64,000 bases of DNA from Nymphaea colorata (GCF_008831285.2 NC_045142.1:3789501-3853500), one strand, 5' to 3'; positions 36,701 through 46,395 are shown, numbered from the stretch's first letter. The notes: generated by a model from the sequence alone, not told the origin. Translations and numbers: made by a program.

Positions 36701-39700
36701 TATGGGAGTATAAGCACTAAAAACTTCCCTCTGGAGAAGGAAATGCTCATCTTGTTAGCATAGAGATTGTGGCTTTATTATACAATTCATATTACTACGA
36801 CTAATGGTCTACTAGTTGGTCTGTCCTAATTGTAGTTATCAAAATCCATTTTCTTTTAGAGAAAGAGTAGCAGATAAATAACAGACAATCACAATGACAA
36901 AGCAATACCTTAATTGTAGTTACCAAAATCCATTTTCTTTTAGATAAAAAGTAAAACAATTACATAGACAAAATAATGAATAGTTACACATACTACAGAG
37001 TACAGACATTAACAGATAAATAACAAACAACTATATAGACAAAGTCATGGATAGTTTATACATACACACTACAGACCACTTTTGTGGTCATTTTGCATAG
37101 CAACAGTCCACTGTCATACGCTGAAGCAAAACGAACATTTACCCGGCATGTGGGCATAGGCAAAAAGCAAACCATACAAACATCTGACATTATAGATTTC
37201 TGCTATCTAAAGTTACACCAAACAGATTAGGTGTGTCTTGCCAGGAATGCTTAAAACAAAATGAATTCTGGAAAATTCCAGAAATGCATAATTAAACTTG
37301 GATAGGAAGTAACATTTCTGTAACAATACATGTATGCTACCTTGTGCTAGCAGCTGTCTGAGCAAATAAATTGTCTGAAGAATGTTTTAACACCTTTCTT
37401 TTGCGTTCCTGAATGCACGAATTATTTGAGTAATGTTGGCGTACACTACACTTTTTGTCAGTATGGACATATGAATTGTCTCGAAAACGTCGAGGCACAA
37501 CACGTCTTCTGCGAGTCTGGACATATGAGTCATCTGGAGAATGTTGAGACATTTTGCGCTTTCTTCGAAATCTTGGAAGTTCATCAATTGGTGGTTGAAT
37601 CAATTCTGCAAATGGAAATAATAAGTGCCTTATGCCTGCGTATTGTGAATCTGGAATATGTGTGTGTGTGCGAGTGTGAGAGAGAGAGAGAGTCTATGAC
37701 TTGAACTGGAAACAGCACACTAGCATAAATAAATGTGAATTTTTGAAACAGATCTACAAGGACTAGGAGACACATATCAAACATGGATAACCATGTATGA
37801 ATTTCCAATTGCACAAAACAAGGACAAAAAAAAATAATCGCTGAAACATTAAAAGTCAAAAGGAAACACGATAAGACACAAATTCATGCTAAGAAAGAAA
37901 CAAAGACAAAAATGTCTCAAGCTAAAAACACTCACTTTTCTTCTTGAAGTGCATGAAGAATCTAACAATTAAGAGTACTAAAGCCTTCATATATTTGTCC
38001 AAAACTCAAATGCTTCCTACAAATGGACATGAAAATATGCTAGAAAGAATCTGAGATTCCAAAAACACTCCAGAAGGTTAAGATCTTACATACTTTCCAT
38101 TATTTATATAAAAGCATCATACGCCAGTACAAAAAGAAAAATACCAAATCTAACAATCAAGGTCTTAAGAATCACATATCATCTGAGAGCTCAAAGTCAT
38201 CACCTTTCCCATCACAATGAGAAGAATGGCCATCTTTTGGTGCCAACCCAGTTATAGATCTGACCATTTCATCCAACATGCTACGAGAAGCATCCCTTAA
38301 TTTTCGAACTGCTGTATATAGTCGCATCCCATTTGGTACAAAGATGTATGAGTATGCATGTTTCGTTAAACAACCAGCATGACGCTCAAAATCCAGTGCA
38401 GTGACTATCTGTTAAGCACAACTCTGACAATAAGATTTGACATATGGAATAAAATTACCACACCAAGCAAAGCACAAGTGAAGGACATCATGCCTTATAA
38501 CACAAAGTTGACGCTATCTTGACAACTTAAAACTGCAGACTGACTTACTTTGGAGCCATTGCAAGAGGAGCAGCTACACAAAAATCCACCATCTTTTATT
38601 GTTCCATGAAGTATTTTCTGATGAATTTTTCCAAATAAGAGGATTCATGTCAGAACAACTTGGCACGGAAAAGAATAAAGAAATATGAAGTTGATGCGTA
38701 TGCAGACATAAGCCTAGAGACCACACTTCTAATTCAAAACAGTCATGAAAGCATTTGAGGCATATAACTTATTACACATGACAGATTGTCAAATCTGACA
38801 CTGCAACACACACCCCAATACCACCATGCAACAAAGAAGAAAGCAAAATAAAACAAGCATATAGAGAAAATAGACCCCCAAATAGTTTTTATGTGGACAT
38901 TGTGGAGTATAGTTAATACCATTAAAGGATCAGGTTATTCAACAAAATATAGCCAATGAAACTCACTATCTGTTCCCAATTATAACAACAAAACATGGAC
39001 TACAGAAATTTTATGCCATATAACCATGACGAGAAACAGGAATATACCAGAAATGTTACCTCTACATGTTCATACAGGATATACGGAAAGCAACAGAATT
39101 TTTATGCTCCATGACCATGTCCTGAAAGAGGCTATACAGAAAGCATGCATTTCAATATTTGGATATGAACCAACCTGCTCTCCAGGATTGATATATCTGA
39201 CTGGACAGCCATCCAAAAGGCCAGTTCCAAGGAATGCTGTAACATTAGAAGGAATCTTAGTTACAGCAACCTTCTTTGACATCTTAAGTTCGAGTTTTTT
39301 GTTGTTAGGGCAGCACTGTACAGCGTTATTTCTTTCTGAGACATCCACATCAGAGACTTGCATTTTCCCATCCACACACACACCAACACTTTCTTTGCTA
39401 GGTAGGGCATCAGAAGAACCACAAAATCCCATCGAAGAATTTGTCTGTTCTGAAAAGCTGAAAGCATCTGATGATGCTCTATTTTCTACTTCACCAAGAA
39501 GAGTTGAAGACTGGTCATCCATGTTGCAGTTTGCTGGATTGACGGAACATTTAGACTCATCACTGTCAATCATCTCGTTAATTTCATAAGCTCCTCTGTT
39601 GAAATCTTTAGAGAGGTTTTCCATAGCTGCCATGAAGAAAGAATTAATAGCATCATCCCCATACTGGACACCAGAGCAGGATTCCACTTTATGACAACCA

Positions 39701-40266
39701 GAAAGTGGCAACGAACCATCAAGAGAACCTTGAAGTCCAGTACTTGGCTTACACTCGCAGCCATCGTTACCCTTAAAACCACTATCATTTCCCTGGATCA
39801 CATCATTACTAGAATCTTCCACGGTCGAATGTTCTCTACCTGAAATCTCATCTACACAAGAATCCACCTTGACACTCTTGAAAGGCATGGAATCATCACG
39901 GTCATAAAGTTTGACAATGGATCCAATATCATGGGACCCCACCGGAGTCCCATTCTTGGACTTTTGTTCTCGATTAACCAGAAGGTAAGCATCAGCCTCT
40001 GCAGCTCTAGAATCTATATCATACACCAAATAATCATCTGTATGCAATTCCGAGTTAAACTGGAAATGAGAAATTTGTCTGTCCACAAACTCCATTAACG
40101 GAATATCTTTCTCACCCTCCTTGTCAATCACTTTCCCGTATCTCTTATTAGAAGATAGAGGACCAGGATCTTCATCGTCATGTAGCTGGTGATGTCTTTC
40201 AAATTTAGTAGGCGCACCCATTTCCCTTGTTGGGCTACCACAAACGTTTGGACCATCCGCCAGCAT
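17901..40266 (-). CDS. IDM1-like PHD-finger/GNAT acetyltransferase-like protein (19 coding exons)
   Basis: A nuclear chromatin protein of 1116 predicted residues. Coding exons, high to low: 40266-39175, 38617-38549, 38408-38204, 37605-37341, 31462-31256, 31177-31064, 30979-30898, 30824-30765, 30686-30634, 30542-30376, 28464-28254, 27790-27733, 27644-27588, 27494-27252, 26367-26306, 26191-26135, 25993-25900, 18788-18648, 18014-17901. All introns are GT-AG, phases agree at every junction, and the total is 3351 nt including TAG. Order of parts: acidic N-terminus (1-364), TDBD-like module (about 370-440), basic repeats (456-543), second TDBD (686-745), PHD finger (about 750-789), second PHD-like finger (about 838-893), GNAT-like domain (about 895-1110). 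Arabidopsis IDM1 binds chromatin with its PHD finger, acetylates H3 and promotes DNA demethylation; the exact role here is inferred only from architecture. The start ATG has an in-frame TAA directly upstream. Introns of 5.9 and 7.1 kb carry transposons, yet the frame is intact. Confidence 0.9.
19558..20139. repeat. Direct repeats (~60 bp) flanking a GTATCGTA-type segment
   Basis: 19558-19618 and 20081-20139 share ACATATTG, then ATAATGGTTGG, then AAACCATTATATAAACC and TTACAACCA; each holds a small AATGGTT/AACCATT stem. Just after the first copy, CAATGTTGTAAAAACAATAT resembles the left end of the hAT element at 23839. This is probably an older, degraded relative of that element. Confidence 0.45.
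21374..22698. mobile_element. hAT-like non-autonomous element (CTATGTCACA termini), copy A
   Basis: The element is 1325 bp. It starts CTATGTCACACGGGTAC and ends GTACCTATGTGACATAG, inverted repeats of about 16 bp. The flanking 8-mers CTACTATT (21366-21373) and CTGTTATT (22699-22706) differ by two transitions, consistent with an aged hAT duplication. GGTAC words cluster near both ends, a leader-like GC-rich segment lies at 21660-21760, and (TA)n runs lie at 22570-22620. No transposase frame. It resembles 32738-33810 in the same gene. Confidence 0.75.
23134..23480. repeat. (AC)n microsatellite and T-rich interspersed repeat
   Basis: A run of (AC)12-13 at 23134-23159 is followed by a T-rich segment that resembles 12983-13250 in order and wording (TTTTTTAATGTCAAACAG). 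Confidence 0.5.
23839..24742. mobile_element. hAT element (904 bp) carrying a captured gene exon
   Basis: A perfect 8-bp duplication ATTCTGAC flanks the element (23831-23838 and 24743-24750). The termini are CAATGTTG on the left and CACTG on the right, and the subterminal regions are full of GTATCGTA and TACGATAC words in both orientations, typical of hAT transposase-binding arrays. There is no transposase. The centre (about 24175-24600) is GC-rich and contains an OEP24-like exon fragment. The element sits in the 7.1-kb intron of the PHD/GNAT gene, on which it has no visible coding effect. Confidence 0.88.
24254..24417 (+). pseudogene. Captured first exon of an OEP24-like chloroplast envelope pore gene
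   Basis: Starting at ATG 24254 the translation is MKASVKAKYESHGG. After a frame change it continues LASATLEVTDATFISG and LEKPNAFVINYDVPRK. These are the N-terminal segments of plant OEP24, a beta-barrel pore of the chloroplast outer envelope, from family knowledge. The segment ends at a donor-like AAA|GTTAAC (24417/24418) and runs on into pyrimidine-rich intron-like sequence, so capture was at DNA level, not from mRNA. The frame change (around 24290) and the lack of the remaining protein (about 200 residues expected) make it non-functional. It lies wholly inside the hAT element 23839-24742, on the strand opposite to the host gene. Confidence 0.72.
27252..28464 (-). other. Second PHD-like finger of the PHD/GNAT gene
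   Basis: The end of exon 28464-28254 plus exons 27790-27733, 27644-27588 and the start of 27494-27252 give GGCVVCRAHDF, VMLCDQCEKEFHVGCL and GKWFCNGAC. This is a C4HC3 pattern spread over four exons (residues about 838-893). In the family this follows the canonical PHD finger directly before the acetyltransferase block. Confidence 0.85.
30376..30979 (-). other. TDBD module and start of PHD finger 1 (PHD/GNAT gene)
   Basis: Four short exons (30979-30898, 30824-30765, 30686-30634, 30542-30376) encode DTSLHKLIFMSNGLPDGTEL, a KLLEGYKQRNGIVCSCCNAE segment, VSPSQFEAHAGWASRRQPY and ISLSKG-like residues. PHD finger cysteines DDLCTMCGESGDLLLCDSC then begin; the finger finishes as WYCPYC in exon 28464-28254. 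The acceptor at 30825 (TACAG) was chosen over an earlier CAG because it alone keeps the frame. In this family the TDBD (Tify-domain-binding-like) motif precedes the PHD finger. Confidence 0.88.
32244..32716. mobile_element. CTATGTCACA-family short element, copy B
   Basis: About 473 bp. The left end ATTTATCACATGGGTGCTGG is a decayed form of the family terminus; the right end CATGTGACTTAG is its complement. The body matches 50831-51213 in the pyrophosphatase intron: AAGTAATTTTATTT, then a purine-rich GGGAGGAGAGACAAAA block, then AAGTCGG and a GTGACTTAG end. It carries (TA)n and (CA)n runs at 32329-32389. No clean flanking duplication. It ends 21 bp before copy C. Confidence 0.6.
32738..33810. 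mobile_element. hAT-like non-autonomous element (CTATGTCACA termini), copy C
   Basis: The element is 1073 bp. It begins CTAAGTAACATGGATACG and ends GTACCTATGTGACATAG. The flanking 8-mers GGCATTAG (32730-32737) and GTCATTAG (33811-33818) differ at one position. Like copy A it has GGTAC-rich ends, a GC-rich leader-like block (33020-33130) with a donor-like AAGAGGTGACTG, and a (TA)n run (33666-33708). No transposase. It is probably a deletion derivative of an autonomous hAT whose start is seen at 15170. Confidence 0.75.
35858..36200. repeat. ~180-bp tandem duplication in intron
   Basis: Two diverged units share CATAACATGATAA or CATAACGTGATAAG, AAAAGTTTGAAA, AATAAATTTGAAAAA and TTTGCA/CTTGCA...TAACAT blocks in the same order. 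Confidence 0.5.
36825..37080. repeat. Diverged tandem repeat in intron
   Basis: AAAATCCATTTTCTTTTAGA occurs at about 36841 and 36929. 'Acagataaataaca...acaaa' blocks with 'catagacaaa' recur two to three times. Confidence 0.5.
37341..37605 (-). other. Exon encoding four basic repeats (PHD/GNAT gene)
   Basis: The exon runs 37605-37341. After ELIQPPIDELPRFRRKRKMS, the residues form four imperfect units of about 17 residues: HSPDDSYVQTRRRRVVPR, RFRDNSYVHTDKKCSVRQ, HYSNNSCIQERKRKVLK and HSSDNLFAQT. Each has the pattern (D/N)-S-(Y/C)-(V/I)-(Q/H) followed by basic residues. The clusters RRRR and RKRK could serve as nuclear localisation signals. This lies in the variable linker of the family. Confidence 0.8.
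38204..40266 (-). other. N-terminal acidic region and first TDBD-like module (PHD/GNAT gene)
   Basis: Exon 40266-39175 encodes 364 residues rich in Asp, Glu, Ser and Asn, ending KKLELKMSKKVAVTKIPSNV and LGTGLLDGCPVRYINPGEQ. Exon 38617-38549 adds KILHGTIKDGGFLCSCSSCN. Exon 38408-38204 adds ALDFERHAGCLTKHAYSYIF and a helical LYTAVRKLRDASRSML segment. The CSC/C plus FERHAG pattern is the TDBD-like module found near the N-terminus of this family. The donor at 38203 (AAAG|GTGATG) was preferred because reading on reaches a TGA after about ten codons and the next exon joins in phase. Retention of this intron would give a truncated protein. Confidence 0.82.
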
Positions 40267-40703
40267 TTAAGCACCAGAAAGATTCTGCAGTACATCAAAT
40301 GAAAGAAAGCTCGTGTATAGCCATTAATCTCAAAAGGTAAAAGAACACACACTGTCATGCAAAAACTATGCATAAGTTTCACAATATATATCTTCTTTCC
40401 ACCAAAAAATGACTAGGAACACTGAACCGAAAGAAAACAGAACAAGAAATGTCTTCGACCAAGCCACGATGGACCACAACAGAAAGGTGTTCTCCGCCTA
40501 AATGTAATGATATGGTCACAAATGGACAGATAACATAACTTCAAACGTTGAACAACACTTAAACGTAATCAGATAACAAAAATCACGTCCACACCAACAT
40601 GAACCCCATATCTAAAGCTAATAGAGTGGAACGCCCCTAGTCCAGTAAAAAGCAAAAAGCGAGCAAGCAACACATGCAAGAGACAGATACACCACACACG
40701 CAC

Positions 40704-40745
<42 letters not shown>

Positions 40746-41340
40746 AAAAACATGCGGTACAGAAATGGGACTCTAATCCGTCAAAAAATGAAATAAAAAT
40801 CCCAAAGCAGCGACTAACGGAGGACTGTACACAGAAATGAAGCCCTAATGCATCAAAGAAGCGCCGGAAACTTCAAAATTTATACCAAACGTACTAACCT
40901 CCTCGCCGCAGAAACCCGGGAGTCGGATCCCCTAGGTTTCTGCCTCCTCGATCCCACCTCCGACGAAGGAAATCCGCAGAAAATATCCCCCCACAGGTCG
41001 CGAACTCCAAATCTCCCTCCGATCGTTGAAGTCAGGAAAGTAGTAAGGGATGCGCAAAAGCTAGGGCACCCACGACAAGCGACAGATCCGCAGAGCAAAA
41101 CAACAAACAAAAAAACACGAAACTTCCTTATCCAAAAAGAGAATCCATCGCCAGCCCCTCCGATTCTAGGGTTCCAACAGGATTCCGACCAGCCGCCCCT
41201 CCTTCCTCCCACCCGAGGCGAAGCGCCGGGACCTCCGCTCAGATAGAGATAGAGAAAGAGAGAGAGAGGCGGTGGAGACGACGGGACCCAAAAGGAAATT
41301 AATCATTTTAAAAAAAAAAAGAAAAAAGAAAAGAAATGGG
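40267..41340 (-). other. 5' leader exon and leader intron of the PHD/GNAT gene
   Basis: Inferred: transcription starts near 41340, and a leader exon runs to 40899 (donor GAG|GTTAGT). An intron of about 610 bp follows, and exon 2 begins at 40284 (acceptor CTGCAG), 18 bases before the ATG. A (GA)n run at 40708-40743 lies within the leader intron. The leader exon is GC-rich with a purine-rich part near its 5' end. Confidence 0.6.
40708..40743. repeat. (GA)n microsatellite in leader intron
   Basis: About 17 uninterrupted GA units, on the minus strand (TC)n. Confidence 0.95.
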
Positions 41341-41366
41341 AGGACCATAGGTGGACATCGCGTCAT

Positions 41367-41377
41367 CCTTTTATAGG
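41367..41377 (-). promoter_or_regulatory. TATA box of the PHD/GNAT gene
   Basis: On the minus strand CCTATAAAAGG lies about 30 bp upstream of the inferred start of the leader exon. Confidence 0.65.
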
Positions 41378-41384
41378 TTTTGGT

Positions 41385-41690
41385 GCTGGGCCCACCGGCT
41401 GACGTGGAAATCTTATAAACCAATCAGATTCCTCCATATCATGAAGTCACAGTATGACGTGTCTTCCTGAGTTGAAAATCCGAGTCGGATTGAATGCTAA
41501 CGTGGCAAGACTAGTTGACTGGAAGCAACGAGGTAGTGGGCCCACCGGCTGACATGGAAATTTACAGACCAATCATATTCCACCACATCATCAAGCCACA
41601 GTAGGACGTGTCCGGTCCACTGTGGAGTGACGTGGCAGGTGGACACATGGAAAAATCCAGGTCAGCCTGCTGACGTGGCAGATAAAGCCA
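41385..41690 (-). promoter_or_regulatory. Duplicated promoter segment with TGACGTGG and CCAAT motifs
   Basis: About 41387-41465 and 41537-41612 are diverged direct copies sharing GGGCCCACCGGCTGAC, TGGAAAT, ACCAATCA and GACGTGTC. ACGT-core sites (TGACGTGG or AACGTGG) occur at about 41401, 41498, 41628 and 41672, and CCAAT at about 41420 and 41570. ACGT cores are bZIP-type binding motifs. Spacing to the TATA box suggests the proximal promoter, but function is inferred. Confidence 0.5.
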
Positions 41691-42190
41691 TCTGGGTCCC
41701 ATAAAGATAAGCCATGGTCCGATGGTTCGGGCAGAAATGATAAGCTGATAAGAGCTGGAACAAAAAAAAATATAGGAGTGAGCATTTCCTGGTTAAAATC
41801 ACGTAGTTGGAGAAATGCTTCGATAAGTAGCTGAAAGGACATGAAAGCTTATCTATTGATACATTATTGGAATGTGATAGGTTATCATGGTTCAAGGAGA
41901 TAAAGCCATTTGGGATCCGTCGTGATAAGCCATGGGTGATAAGTAATGAGCTGCTGATAAGGCCTTGCAACAAAAACATATACATTAAGCTTTGCCAGTT
42001 TACTTGTTGTTGGACTAAATGCTTTGATATGCGGTTGAAATGATGAAGGGCTTATCTCTTGATACGCCATTCAAGGCATTTAAGATCGTAAGTTTTGCAC
42101 TGCGGGGATGCGCATAGGAAGTGAGGATCTATGAGCTCGATGTGATAAGTTTTCATGTTTTTATGAGTTGATAAGTGGAGACTTATATTT
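41680..42190. repeat. Diverged tandem duplication rich in GATAAG
   Basis: About 41680-41880 and 41895-42070 share GATAAAGCCAT, TGATAAGCCATGG, GATAAG and AACAAAAA-like blocks in the same order. GATAAG, or CTTATC on the other strand, occurs more than ten times. GATAAG is the plant I-box core, but repeats of transposon origin can give the same pattern. Confidence 0.5.
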
Positions 42191-42479
42191 CACATGAATG
42201 TCCATAGTATAAAGTCATCCCGGTATGCCCTCATTTTATTTTTTATTAAGGATGCTGGGTTGGGTTATGTAAATTGTTGTTAGATCTCTATTAGTTACAT
42301 CATGTCGCGGTGAGGAGATGGTAAGAAAAGGTTGTGTGTCAAGTAAGGGTGGAGACAAAAAATTATGGTTAAGAGACACTGGTTATATAACTTTTAATGT
42401 TTAAACGGCACCTCTATGTAAATGAGAAAAAATTCCATGAAATTTTAACATGAAAATAAACACTTTCTTTTGGCATGTG

Positions 42480-42594
42480 CGAGCGATAATTTTTTTTAAT
42501 GTATTTTTTGTATTAAAATTCAGTTTGGCCCTATCAGGATCTAGAGATCGGACTGCCGGCCCACCCTTGAAGAAAATCCTGACTCCGCCCCTGC
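42480..42594. mobile_element. Partial MITE with CTCCGCCCCTG end
   Basis: The right end GACTCCGCCCCTG and the preceding 'agtttggccc...cccaccc' resemble the CAGGGGCGGAG family at 429-581. No matching left terminus was found. The 8-mers TACATCAT (42295) and CACATCAT (42595) are similar but the implied left end is weak. Confidence 0.45.
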
Positions 42595-42974
42595 ACATCA
42601 TACCCATTCATGTCTCTTCCCCTGTCAAGCTGAAAACCCTAAATGAGACTTTAGATCTTGCTACTTTTCTTAGCCTAAGCTTTTCTTTAGTTGTGGGTGG
42701 TCATGGTTTACCGGCCCTGGTTTACCGGCCCTTTTTGTCCGAGACGTAAACACTCAGCTTCCAACTTCAACCTTACACATCCGAAAACCAATATATAGCT
42801 AACCTGTGCTTGTTCATGTTGGCCGTGATGCTTTTCAAGACAATTTATCTTCATTTGTGGTAACAAACACGAGTTTGGATGGGGCTAAACAAGGCGCCGG
42901 CAGCACTGTCTCAAAAACCGCCAGAAAACACGCTGCACTCCCAAAGGTGCAATATGAATGAAAATGGTCAAATA

Positions 42975-43145
42975 GTAGATGCAGGTGCTGAGCCAGCTGG
43001 CTTAGGAGCAGTAGTATTTAAGTTTCAGATTTTTAAGGGGGCAGCAATATGGAAATAACAAATGTAGTCGTGAGCTACCAATGTAAAAACAAACATATTT
43101 TGATGTTTGTGTGGGCAACTGCCCACTCATAGCCGCACATTCATA
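42975..43145 (-). mobile_element. MITE related to 46220-46395 (CAGTGGCGG family)
   Basis: In reverse orientation it shares GGGCAGTTGCCCACACA, ACATTGGTA, CATATTGCTGCCCC and AAATCTGAAACTTAAATACT with 46220-46395. The ends are degraded. Confidence 0.6.
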
Positions 43146-45079
43146 TTCACCTAAAAAAAATGATATGTTGCCCTAACCTTTTTTTTGGTTTTTTGTGTAT
43201 TTTAGGTCCTCTCGCATCGGGACAAGTGCATCATTATGAATAAGAAGTTGAAGGATTCCCAAAAAACTTGTTTGTCAATCGGGACAACTTGTTATTGTTT
43301 TATGAATAGGTCCAAAAGTCTGAAGCGGATTCATAATGTTGGGTAGATCTATGAGACAGTAATAAACTGTTATTATTGCCAAAAGACCCGGAACAGACCT
43401 GCCAAAAACACAATCACAAAACAAAATCATGTAACAATGGTTACTACAAAAAATTTACGTCTGTTTCTTTAGTAAAATGTCTCAGAAATCTTCGCAAATA
43501 AGAGGACAAGTGAAAAATTTGTCACAGGGCAAAGTTGTGCTGTTCATGATTTGGGCGTCCTGGATCAGGGCACAACTAGTGCCCCTTTGGTTGTACTGAC
43601 TTCTCCAGTGTTCCTATAATTAAAATAGTTGTGCTAATCCCTTTGGCTTCCCGTCGCACTCTCTCACATACTAATTTCCATTTGTAAACAGCCATCGTTG
43701 ATGACATCATGAGTTCTCTTCCTTCACTTCTCTGTGTTTCTTCAGTCTTCGTATTCTTTTGCTTTTCTATGTTCAATCATGCACCATCTCAATTTATAGA
43801 GATACAGATGCATGTGGGAAAGGAAGTTCAGCGTCTAGATCTCTCGAATTCATGAAGGAGCCATTTGTTTCTTGCTCAACCTTTCCTTCCGGTCATTGGC
43901 ACTGGCGAAAGAAGAAGCAAAACCTCTTTGACTCAAAAAACACTCGCAAAGCTAAAAAATTAAAGGTCTTCATGGCAACCTTGAAGGGGATGGAAAAGGA
44001 TGGTAGAATGAAATAATTCTCCTACTTACCGAACAAATGTCTTCATGGCAACCTTGCTCAACTTACGAAACTGCAACACAGCCGGCCTTGCCATGCTTGA
44101 ATGCTTCATACTATTGTCGCCATCAGAAGCAACTCTCAGGGATCATTGTCATTCTTCAAGCTATCCTAATTCAATTGAGCATCCTCACTTTTACAGCGAA
44201 CCAGATGATCTAGCTAGCTTCAACGAGCAAGGAGTTGCTCTTTGGATGCATGGGTCGTGGAGGTTGAGGGAATCAGGGAAGTAGCAAATTATGATGTTGG
44301 TGGCAACCAGAATGAATCTGAGCTCAAATTCTTGCATTAAGATAAAATATTTCCTGCGAGATAGCAAGAGTAATATGAGGAAAAACTACTGAAAATGTAA
44401 AACGTTATCTATGGGGGCAATATAGATGGTAGAAAATATATATGACAACGATGCATTTGCATGTATTATGGTATCGTCTTGCTTCTCCAGATCAACTATA
44501 AACAAACCTTGAACATCTGGGATCTCATATCAACTTTAAGCACACACAGTTGAAATAGACGAATGATTTTTAATTGGGGATCCTACTGAGTTTTTGCCTC
44601 AGCAGGTGTGACCTTCGGCCTAAACAACACACCGACATTTTTAACTTGGCCAAATCCACACGGTCATGTTTGTTCTTTCTTTCTTTCTTTCTTTCTTAAG
44701 TAGGTGCTTTCTTTAAGATTTTTAAGTCAAGTGAGAATCAAGAGACTGTGTTTGAGTGTTGCAAATGGACGATTGGATGGACATTTTTTATTCATCCCAT
44801 ACACCGTATTCAAACGCGATGGCCGATGATGTCATGAGACACCCTCTCCCATTTTCGTTGCTTTTTGTACAACTCCGAACTTTTTGTAACGTCCTTGTGT
44901 TTTATTATTAATTTTAAAACCCACAAAAAATATTATCTCCATATTTTATTTTCTTATATTTTTTATTATATATATTTACTAATCAGTTTAGACAATTAGA
45001 TTTTTTAAAAATAATACACATAAAGCTAATAGAAAAATCAGAGGCAAGACACAAGTGCGAGACATGACTCTCCCCCCCT

Positions 45080-45120
<41 letters not shown>

Positions 45121-46215
45121 TCAAATCAGATGTACCATTTACCGTATTTGATTAATCGAGTTAATTCATATATTTGGATTCAGATTCAGATTTAAATATG
45201 AACAGAAAAAGTTTATACCATATCCATATTTGATTTTTAAATTCAGAATCGGAATCCGATATGAATATGACTTTTACTTTCTTATTTGAATCTGAATCCG
45301 ACCTTTAAATATAGAATCTAATAGAAACCACGCTATGCTATGTTAAAAACTAACTTTCAAAATATGTAGTTATTAGATATAATATACTTACTTGAAATCA
45401 AATCTAAATCAGAGTCTAATCAGACATTTATTTAATACCAAATGTGCTGGTTGGATATTTATTTAAAACCATTAATCTAAATACGTTGACATGTCATTTC
45501 TTAAGTTTGATTCTGACCTGATCTTTCAATAAGATACTGTTTTTCTTCATATCCAACTTCTTTTGCTACATTTTCTTTGGACATCCAATCTGGATCGGAT
45601 CCGTTGACATCTATCTCTCTCTCTCTCTCTCTCTCTCTTGTGTGTGTGGGGTTTAATTGCCTAGACAATGCATGCCTTATAAATGAAATACTACGATGAA
45701 TTGGTCTGCCTGATTATATCAAGAAATAATTGTCTTTTAGCCTCGGCCACATGATCTGAGAAACTAGTGTGTTTCTCCACGCATGTGTCCGTGAATCCAA
45801 CGTCTCATTAGGTTCAGACTTCAAATTTTACTGCTTCAAACTTTCGTTCTCTTTGTGGGGACAAGACGCTCAAGCTTGGACTGCTTGGCTCATTCACCGA
45901 AATCAGTCTTACAAATTGGTCTATCCTAGATCTCCCTTCACCAGGAACCCGTTTGATTGTCGGAAGAACGCTTTCAGGGTGGCTTGATACGATCCGACTC
46001 ATGAAAAACGAGTTCGACTTAATAAAAGGGTCATATACTTAACAGAGAAACTCAGAGGAGATATCGAGGATTTTATTTCTGGTGATTGTTCAACTGTTGT
46101 CAGACTACTTGGGCATCGTATTCGTCCAAGATAAATATGTTATAGCGGAGATGTCTACGAGAAATTCAATTGTCCATGAGGAACTGAAAGGTTCAGGCTG
46201 ATAGGATGATTTGCC
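43146..46215. other. Intergenic, no gene recognised
   Basis: Plus-strand frames at 43759-44016, 44045-44284 and 45769-45987 (72-85 codons) resemble no known family. The 16-mer TCTTCATGGCAACCTT occurs twice (43968, 44039). Microsatellites: (TTTC)n near 44678-44698, (CT)n/(TA)n at 45080-45120 and (CT)n at 45613-45639. Confidence 0.4.
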
Positions 46216-46219
46216 AATT

Positions 46220-46395
46220 CAGTGGCGGGCAGCTGGGGCAGTTGCCCACACAGACACAAAAAACAGAGTGTTTGCTTTCACATTGGTATCTCATGGCTAT
46301 TTTTATTACTTTCATATTGCTGCCCCTTAAAAATCTAAAACTTAAATACTACTGCCCTTAAACCAGAAATTTCTCGGCTTCGCCCCTATTTGTCG
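46220..46395 (+). mobile_element. hAT-type MITE (CAGTGGCGG family)
   Basis: It begins near CAGTGGCGGGCAGCTGGGGC and ends near CTCGGCTTCGCCCCTA, with GGGGCAGTTGCCCACACAG inside. A reverse copy lies at 42975-43145 and a related one at 63475-63635. No clean 8-bp duplication was found. Confidence 0.55.

Larger units (their letters stand above)
31463..37340 (-). other. 5.9-kb intron with DNA transposons and tandem duplications
   Basis: The intron runs between exons 37605-37341 and 31462-31256. It contains the elements 32244-32716 and 32738-33810, an approximately 180-bp tandem duplication at 35858-36200, and a diverged repeat at 36825-37080. The remaining AT-rich sequence shows no gene. Confidence 0.8.

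Noticed and set aside
39026-39589. 187-codon plus-strand frame
   Set aside because: It is the antisense shadow of the long N-terminal exon of the PHD/GNAT gene, whose protein is family-like on the minus strand.
40848-41246. 132-codon plus-strand frame
   Set aside because: It overlaps the GC-rich leader exon of the PHD/GNAT gene in antisense and shows no family resemblance.
43759-44284. A two-exon plus-strand gene
   Set aside because: The two frames look coding at first sight but match no family, have no supported splice sites and share only a 16-bp repeat.
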